Assembly: GCF_019112545.1 (NCBI RefSeq)
Contig: NW_025064893.1
Span: 730,185-794,184 of the forward strand
DNA: 64,000 bases
Origin: Guyanagaster necrorhizus
Lineage: Eukaryota; Basidiomycota; Agaricomycetes; Agaricales; Physalacriaceae
Direction of reading: 5' to 3'
Shown here: in pieces, positions 57,280-64,000 of the stretch
How positions within the stretch are numbered: position 1 is the first letter of the stretch
How the letters are laid out: each line of letters starts with the position of its first letter
Notes under the pieces: generated by a model
What the model was told of the DNA's origin: nothing
Database searches by the model: none
The model's input: only the letters and a program-made list of their open reading frames with translations
Position numbers and translations under genes: made by a program

Positions 57280-59859
57280 TCACTGATTGGCCCCGTCTTT
57301 TACTTCCTCAATCTTTGTTTCCTTCCCGAGTTCTTCATCTTCCTTTTGCAGCTCAGCTATCTGCGCTCATATGTCTTTCTGGGTTTTCTTCTTTTTCAGG
57401 CAATCCTTGGCCATATGTCCCTTCTGCCCGCACGTGAAACATTTTCCTTCTTTCTTCAGGTGGTCTATGTCCATGGGTTTCCCCACTCTGGTGTACGTCG
57501 TTCCGGTCCCTGTCTTCTGGCTTCCATAGCTGGGCATTTGAGAAGATCCTGATGATTTTCCGGCAGTTTGCCCTGACTTGTTCGGGGTTGACGGGGCTGG
57601 CTTTTTGGAGTATTCCTGCAGTGTCGTTGCCTCCACTTTCTGCCTTTGTCGCTCCTTGTACATCTCAACGATTCGTTTCTTCCATTCGTCATATCCCACC
57701 GGCATCAATATTTTGACGCCCATGGCTGAAATCATTGTGAGGTAAGAGGAGGGGACCCCTTGCTTGAGCGCCTCCACCATTCTTCCATCGTTCACGGTAT
57801 CGTCTCTGATTCCTGCGAGTTTGGCGAGCCGTTCTAATTCATCAAAGTAGTCCATCACCACCTTATCTCCCATCTTATATTCCTTGATTTTTTGCTTGTG
57901 CACCTCTTGGACTGCGGGGTCAATGAACTTGTCGTTTAGCATTCGTTTGAATACCGGCCATGAGGGATATCGGTAGTGATCCCTAGTGGTGGATCGGAAG
58001 TTCAGGGAGATCAAGATCCACCACGTCTTGGCCTTATCCTCCAGGTATGAGGTAGCGAATGTGACTTTGTTCATGTCAGTCCCAATATATCTAACATAGA
58101 CTTTGAAATACTGTTTGCAGTCTACCAGGAATCGATCGATGTCATCAGAGGCCCCTTTAAAGGGGCGAGGCTTTCGGAGGAGGTCGGGGTGACATTGTAG
58201 AACATTAGCATTGTGTGGAAGTGGGCCCATCGGATTGGGCCAACCATCGAACGGTGGTTGTTTCCATTCCTTGGGTGGTCCTGGGAATGAATGCAGCGAG
58301 TTGTCATCGGCGACCGGGCTACCCTTTGGGTCGATTATGCGAACAATGACCCCATTCCATACTGTGAACCCAAGGCAGACTGCCTCAGGGTCATCTCGGA
58401 TGGGTTCCTTCCTGCTTGGTTCTGCCTGGTCTGGAGGCAGCTGTCCGCCAAGAAGTCGGCTTCCCCTGCTGGTCCAAGGATTTTGAATTTTGGCAGACTG
58501 TCATGCCAGCCGTTTTCTGGTCTGAACAAGCCGTGAAGCTGTGCTTTGGATTGATGGACTTATGTCGGCCCGGCTTCAGATCGAGGGAGTAATGTAGATG
58601 GCTCATTTCGGTGGTACAGGGGGGGTGCGTGGCATTGGTGCTGGTGTTCTTGGTTTGAGGGATTGGTATGGGGGTATTGGCACAAGCGGGTCTTCTGGAT
58701 GCCATCAGCCGTACTCCATCCATGCGTATTCCATTGCGGCATACTGCAAAATCTTTTCTTTTTCAGTTGCTCCTGCGTACTGGTATTCCAATCCTAACGA
58801 TATTGCCTGCCAGCGCATGTCTTGCCATAAAAAGTTCCTCCCCTGCTCATACAGTTCTTGGTACTCCTTGCTCCTTGCTCTTTCTATTTCCTCCTTCAGG
58901 GCTTCTTCATCAGTATCCTCCCCTGCCCACTCTATTCGTTGTCGGTATGGGTCATCACTGTCCTCCTCGTCCTCCTCGTCACCCTCGTCCCTGCTGTCCC
59001 CTTCCTTGAGGAGGGAACGGATGGGCTGGTCGTAGATGGATGGCACGGCTGGACGAAGGGTCGTCAGGAACCCCTCCATTGACTTGGGTGCTGGGCCCGG
59101 CAGCCTCTCGGTCGCTGGTTCAGGCGATGGGAGGGCTCTTAAGTTGGCTGTAGCACGTCCCTCCACGTGCTCTTGTCTCCTCCAGTTCTCGGCTATAGAG
59201 GCTGAAGTGTCATTGGAACTCGGGATTAAGGAACTGTCGAGCGACTCTACTGCCCAGGAATCGCTGGAGAGCCCTGTCAGAGACGTGGGCATTGTCAGGT
59301 ACTCGGAGCCCATAGGCTCCGAGAATGGAGTCGGCGTCCGAGGAGATGGTGTCGGTGTGGGCAGGGTATCCGGGAGTGGGAGGTTGAGGTTCCCCTGCCC
59401 TCCCTCATCTGATGGCCTCGTCCCAGCTGACAATGCTGGCGGGTCCCGTCCATGGGTCGTCTTCTGAGTCGGGTTCCCTGAAAGGAGACCCTGAGTCAGT
59501 GCGAAGCCCATACCCACTGGGGGAGACAGACCCCAGCCTTTTGGCTTCTTCCCTCCTTCTTCGTGCTCTTCCTTGTCTGTCGTATTCTGCGGCCTCATAC
59601 TGCTCTCGAGCCTCTTCTCATACGTAATCGGTGAGCTCTTCCTGGGTTCGCCTGATCTCCTCTTCTCGGTTCTGGTTCTGCTGCCATACTGCTTCGTTAT
59701 AGTTGAAGGGAACGGCAAGATCCCAGTCTGGGAATATTCGGTGTATGATTCTATCTCATGCGGCCCTTCCCCTTTCACTGGCGGTTCCAACCTCTGGCTC
59801 ACTTCCCATGTGGAGGTGTCGGTAGGGATCTCCTGCTGCAGAGATAGCAATCTCTGCAT
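57280..59859 (-). pseudogene. gag: E7 Gag (ORF2): acidic segment, capsid, zinc knuckle
   Basis: The ATG at 59859 opens a 384-codon stretch, but real conservation begins near 59060, at SIYDQPIRSLLKEGDSRDEG and the following Asp/Glu run. After TGA codons at about 58705, 58600, 58570 and 58500, the frame reads NPWTSRGSRLLGG and the capsid domain (58230 on: RPFKGASDDIDRFLVDCKQY, GTDMNKVTFATSYLEDKAKT). Then come LKQGVPSSYLTMISAMGVKI and the knuckle CFTCGQKGHMAKDC near 57410-57455. A TGA at 57367 truncates the tail; the family end is TGA 57280-57282. All five stops seen are TGA. The true start codon is uncertain because it overlaps ORF1. Confidence 0.8.
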
Positions 59860-60514
59860 TCACATAGTCGGAGTGAATGGTCCTTCCATGTGGATCGTCG
59901 ATTCCCAACCTGCTGATGGACTGGCTGGAGCTGGAGTTGGGCTTGGTGGGGGTTTCGGGAGGGTTCTGGGGGAAGTCGGGCCTTTCGTGGGGTCTCGTAG
60001 CCATCCGAGTGGCATCAAGGGAGTCCCGAGCACAGTTTCCAATCCCTGAGGGAATCAGGGAGGCGAGATGCTCAGAGGGGGCAGTTGGAGTGACATGGTT
60101 AGAGACCTCCGTGGACTCCTGAGCGACGTTCATCATCCACAGGTTCTGGAACCCTGTGAGAGCAGGGTGGCTGTTTCAGCTGTCTCATCGAGGGGGGTAT
60201 TGGGGTCCTTCTTCCTCGTGAAGGCTCCCCAGATCCGGGTTGTTATTCCTGGTTTCTGATAAGGGTCTCCCTTGCAGGAAGAAAGACGTTCTGGCAGAGA
60301 GGAGGATGTCATGGAAAGGGAGGTCAGGGGTTACGTTGCGTAGGATTTGTTGGATCTGCTGGAACACTTGATAGTGTCTGACTATCCAAGCTGCTATTGA
60401 TTGTCATCTGTGGCAGAGGGTGATGATGGTGAGAAGTCCGAGTAAGGTCCCAATGATAGAAGCAATAAGCTCGAAGAAGTTGTGGTTTAGGTCGGCGGTT
60501 GTTGCTGGTGGCAT
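58979..60514 (-). pseudogene. E7 ORF1: hydrophobic-helix protein overlapping Gag
   Basis: ATG is at 60514, and one frame of 512 codons runs to TGA 58979-58981. Residues 13-34 (FFELIASIIGTLLGLLTIIT...) form a hydrophobic helix, followed by SIAAWIVRHYQVFQQIQQIL and a region with LPFHDILLSARTSFF. Later come DLAVPFNYNEAVWQQNQ, a charged coiled-coil-like stretch rich in RREE, then ADSILGAYGLRVPDNAH, GPSTQ and HLRPAHPFPPQG. Seven internal stops, all TGA, are seen. It shares bases with the acidic start of Gag in the +1 frame over at least the last 80 bases. Function unknown; a membrane-tethered Gag extension or accessory protein is a hypothesis. Confidence 0.6.
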
Positions 60515-60556
60515 TCGGTTTCTCAGCACAATTGGGCTTGAGAAAGGGAAGGTGGA

Positions 60557-60569
60557 AGCTTTGAGCTAA
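60557..60569 (-). other. E7 primer-binding site (self-complementary type)
   Basis: Plus-strand agctttgagctaa lies one base inside the right LTR. The LTRs read AGCTTCAAGCTAA (right) and AGCTTCGAGCTAA (left) on the minus strand, so the only differences from the primer-binding site lie at one CpG. Confidence 0.65.
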
Positions 60570-60570
60570 T

Positions 60571-60998
60571 TGTTAGGCTCAAGCATCACGTGGGCAGATA
60601 CACATGATAAACAGATGTTTCTTCGCACTTCGAGGACTCACTTGAGTCCACTTAATATGTACCCATTTGATGTGACATAAGGTCAGACATTGACTCGAGG
60701 TAGAATGGCATGTATAAACTTTAGCTTGAAGCTGAGGTTTACCAGCAAGAGCGTTGGTTCTTAAATACTATACAGATGTCTCCTAATTATACTACTTGCT
60801 TATTATATATGTCTGTGTCCATGGTGCCCGTTGTCCTTGGGCGTCACTACCGTACATAAAAGGATGATTGTATTGTTATTGGGCTCGACCATCGTAGTGA
60901 CTTGATGGGCAGGTTAGTTGTGCTGACTAAGCTTCCCACAGTCTTATGCCTAAGTGTAAATAGGGGTAAAAGGGAATAAAAGGGAAAAATTCGTAACA
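60571..60998 (-). repeat. E7 5' LTR (right copy)
   Basis: 428 bp. In element orientation TATTTAAG precedes AGCTTCAAGCTAA by about 34 bases. It is flanked on the right by the second TGGCT copy. Confidence 0.93.
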
Positions 60999-61003
60999 TG
61001 GCT

Positions 61004-64000
61004 GCACAGGAAGCAGCATCAACAGAGCTTTCATCAACAAGCATCAATTGCCCACACAGGCAACAGCAGCACCTATTTCAGTCTACAATGCAGACAGGAT
61101 GAAGAACCAAGCCAGATTGATTACCAAATATGTAGAGCTTAGGCTCATCATTGGTGATCATTCAGAAAGAATTGATCTAGCAGTAACCAACCTAGGAACA
61201 AAAGAGATATTCCTTGGTCATGATTGGCTGATCAGACATAATCCACTAATCAATTGGAAAACTGGACAGATTATTTTTGCCCGGTGTCAATGCTGGAAGA
61301 TTCCATTCAAACTACTGGATGAAGATCCCGAGGACCGATGGGATGAAGAAATGGAAGATGGTGAAACTATTCTCACTGTCGACCTACAAAGGGCCATTAA
61401 TGTTTGGACAGTACATCATGCCAACAACCTAGTGGCAAAGGCCAATGCTGGGAAGGGGGAAAGGACATTCGAGGAATTGGTGCCTGAATGGGCACATGAT
61501 TATTGGAAATTATTTAAAAAGGAAAGTTTCGATAAACTATCCGATCTGAAACCCTGAGACCATGCTATCGAACTCATCCCCAATGCTAATGCCAACCTGG
61601 ATTGCAAGTGTTATTCATTAGGCAATAATGAACAACAGGAACTAGACAAGTTTCTTGAAGAAAACTTATCTAGTGGAAGGATCTGACCATCAAAGTCACC
61701 AATGGCATTGCCCTTCTTTTTCATCAAAAAGAAGGATGGCAAACTCTGACCAGTATAAGACTATCGGAAGCTCAACAAAATGATGATCAAGAACTGCTAT
61801 CCACTTCCATTGATTGTGGAACTAATGGACAAACTCCAGGGAGCAATGTACTACACCAAACTGGATGTTTGGTGGGGGTACAACAATGTGTGGATCAAAG
61901 AAGGCGACAAATGGAAGGCCACTTTTCAAATCAACTGTGGATTGTTTGAACCAACGGTTATGTTCTTTGGACTGACTAACTCACTGGCCACCTTTCAATG
62001 AATGATGAATGACATCTTCAAAGATCTCATTGCCATGGGAAAGGTCACAATCTACTTGGACGACATACTTATTATATTCAAAACCAAAGAAGAACATCAA
62101 AGTATAGTATGACAAGTACTATCCTTGATGAGGAAGCATCGACTCTTCCTCAAGGCTGAAAAGTGCGAATTCAAGGTACTGGAAACAGAATACCTCAGAG
62201 TCATCATCAGCGAAGGGAGCATCAGAATGGACCCTATCAAGGTCGCAGGAATAACTGAATGGCTGGAACCAACCAAGAAGAAGGAGCTACAATCATTTCT
62301 TGGCTTCACTAACTTCTACCAATGGTTCATCCGAGATTACAGCAAGATAGTGCGACCGATGATGCAATTGACCAGAAATTCCCCATGGACTTGGGGAATT
62401 TTCCAACAGGCGGCATTCGACAAGCTTAAACGTCAACTAGCTGAAGACATTGTCTTGGCAATTTCTAGCTAAAATGGAAAGTTCTGAGTGAAAGCAGACT
62501 CTAATGAAGATGTGATTGGAGCTGTACTCTCACAGAAACAAGATGACAAATGGTGACCAGTCGCCTTTATATCAAAGGCACTCACTATAACAGAATAGAA
62601 CTATGAAATCTACGATAAAGAACTCCTCACCATAATGCTTGCTCTTGCTGAATGGCAGCATTATCTCATTGGAGCCAATCAAACCTTCAAGATCTGGACT
62701 GATCATCAAAATCTTTGATATTTCCAACAACCCCAGAAGCTTAATTGCAGACAAGCCAGATGGGTCATGGAACTATCCAAATATGACTACACACTCCATC
62801 ATAAAGCTGGAGTAGCAAACAAGAAGGCCGATTTCCTCAGCCGCAGGGTGGATCATAACCAGGGAGGAGACAACAACAAGGAGGTCATATTATTGTGACC
62901 AGAACACTTCCAGGCAATGATTATGCCAACAGAAGAAGAGATGCATAAACACATCAAGAGCGCCACCCAGGATTCACACAAGTGGGATCAAAGAATTGCC
63001 CTATCACTCAATCATGAGTGAGGACTAACAAAGGAAGGGGGATTGATCCGCTATGATAGGCAAATCTATATCCCAAGAGATCAAAAACTGTGGGGAGACA
63101 TCATCACCACATATCATGATCATATGACTGCTGGACACTCTGGCATCGCTAAAACCAAGGAATTAGCCTTGAGGGAGTATTGGTGGCCAAAAATGGACCA
63201 TAATATCACCTGATATGTCAAGGCTTGTGAAGTTTGCCAATGGAGTAAAACTTCGACACAACCCAGAGCAGCCCCACTGCATCCGAATGAAGTCTCTTCA
63301 TCACTATGGACCCACATCTTGGTGGATATGATAACAGATCTTCCCAAAAGTGATGGCTATGATGCCATCATCATCATAGTCGATTGCTTCTCAAAAGCAA
63401 TCATTCTGATCGCTTGTTCGACAGAACTAACATCTGAAGGATAGGCAAAAATACTACATGACAAGGTGTATACAAAGTATGGCATGCCTCAAGTAGTTAT
63501 TTCAGACAGAGGACCACAATTTGTCTCCAAATTCCTGGACAACCTATACTGACTCCTCAACATCAAACGAAACACCTCAATGGCATATCATCCACAGACG
63601 GATGGCCAAACCGAATGAGCCAACCAAGAAATTGAAAAGTATCTAAGACTTTTCATCAGCTATCGGCAGGATGACTGGATGGAATGGCTAGCACTAGCAG
63701 CATTCCAACACAACAATAGAATTCACTCAGCAATGGGTAAAACACCATTCTTTGTGAATTATGGATAGAACCCACCAGTTGCACAAACAGGATGGGTTCA
63801 CACAACAACACCAGCATCAAAAGACTTTGCATCTACTATGGCAAAGATCCATGAAGAAACCAAAACCACCCTCAAAAAAGCTGCTTCAATAATGAAAAAG
63901 CAGTATGACAAACATCGACAGGTAGTGCATCAATATTCAACCAACAACAAGGTTTGGTTGGATACCATGAACCTGCATCTGCCAAGGCCAAAACACAAAC
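61004..64000 (+). pseudogene. pol: E6 Pol, continuation: protease, RT, RNase H, integrase (cut by the window end)
   Basis: Joined to 52943, the frame restores CTGSS after LIDSG, so the protease reads straight across E7. It stays open to a TGA at about 61555 (LSDLKP, stop, DHAIELI). RT YLDD is at 62053-62064. RNase H has NYEIYDKELLTIMLALAEW and TDHQNL (62600-62720). The integrase zinc domain has HDHMTAGHSGIAKTKEL and CEVC (63110-63240). The integrase core has Asp 63325, Asp 63505 and Glu 63613. The window ends in the linker WLDTMNLHLPRPKHK, before any chromodomain. About 18 in-frame stops are visible, roughly three quarters TGA, at Arg or Trp positions; no frameshift was needed from protease to the end. 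Confidence 0.88.

Larger units (their letters stand above)
52944..60998 (-). mobile_element. E7: complete Ty3/gypsy chromovirus-type retrotransposon (8055 bp), least decayed copy
   Basis: Two 428-bp LTRs with TGTTAGGCTC starts and CGTAACA ends. An exact TGGCT duplication is at 52939-52943 and 60999-61003. Many CpGs remain and long frames survive. I count 22 differences between its LTRs, 21 of them transitions. Its insertion splits E6, which splits E5, so it is the youngest event of that nest. Confidence 0.96.
48693..64000 (+). mobile_element. E6: plus-strand gypsy element, split by E7 and running past the window end
   Basis: The 5' LTR is 48693-49208, followed by ORF1, Gag and Pol to 52943. 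After E7 and the second TGGCT copy, Pol resumes at 61004 and runs to the last base, in the linker after the integrase core. The left flank is AAATT (48688-48692); its partner and the 3' LTR are outside the window. Confidence 0.9.

Noticed and set aside
58598..59467. Plus-strand open frames of 71-158 codons across 58.2-60.2 kb
   Set aside because: They are shadows of the GC-richer E7 ORF1/Gag on the minus strand, whose peptide motifs recur in E1, E2 and E3.
61555..64000. TGA read as a sense codon (alternative genetic code), since Pol frames are otherwise continuous
   Set aside because: Sister copies have CGA, TGG or CAA at the same places, TAA and TAG occur too, and the host gene itself ends in TGA.
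48693..64000. An env-like gene that would make these elements errantiviruses
   Set aside because: No frame lies between the chromodomain and the 3' LTR in E1-E4 or E7. The hydrophobic segment is at the 5' end, ahead of Gag.

Overview
The window looks like a piece of a filamentous fungal genome, most likely a basidiomycete (inference). The evidence is one CpG-rich single-copy gene with a 57-bp GTATGT...TAG intron, beside about 59 kb of nested LTR retrotransposons of the chromodomain-bearing Ty3/gypsy type that is common in fungi. No tRNA, rRNA, CRISPR or prokaryotic feature was seen.

Layout. 1-5150: host DNA with one supported gene, a two-exon CDS at 1605-4733 encoding a 1023-residue Ser/Arg-rich protein I do not recognise. 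5150-9050: AT-rich repeat DNA with a decayed plus-strand Ty1/copia element (gag, protease, integrase). 9052-9495: a worn gypsy LTR. 9496-18706: an old minus-strand gypsy fragment (E0) split by a complete minus-strand element E1 (9812-17754). 18707-29840: an unidentified AT-rich stretch split by a complete plus-strand element E2 (19607-28149, exact duplication ATACT); E2 itself holds a solo LTR (21158-21675, exact duplication CCTTC). 29841-45790: a plus-strand element E4 split by a complete minus-strand element E3 (30613-38582, exact duplication CAGAG). 46970-64000: a three-level nest, in which minus-strand E5 (46970-48692, continuing past the window) is split by plus-strand E6 (48693 to the window end), which is split by minus-strand E7 (52944-60998, exact duplication TGGCT).

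The gypsy elements share one plan: LTR of 428-518 bp, a primer-binding site complementary to the presumed 5' end of the element's own RNA, ORF1 (about 445-511 codons, starting with a hydrophobic helix), ORF2 (capsid plus CCHC zinc knuckle = Gag) in the +1 frame, and pol (protease, RT with YLDD, RNase H, integrase with HHCC and DDE, chromodomain) in the -1 frame relative to Gag. ORF1 has a conserved membrane-helix-like segment and overlaps Gag in a second frame in several copies. I do not know this from described Gag proteins, and it is the most novel feature of the window.

Every copy carries in-frame stops. Most are TGA at arginine (CGA) or tryptophan codons. The two LTRs of E1 differ only by transitions. 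The retained CpGs of the host gene contrast with the decayed repeats, which points to methylation-linked or RIP-like C-to-T mutation aimed at repeats. E7 is the least decayed copy. All positions and counts were read by eye.
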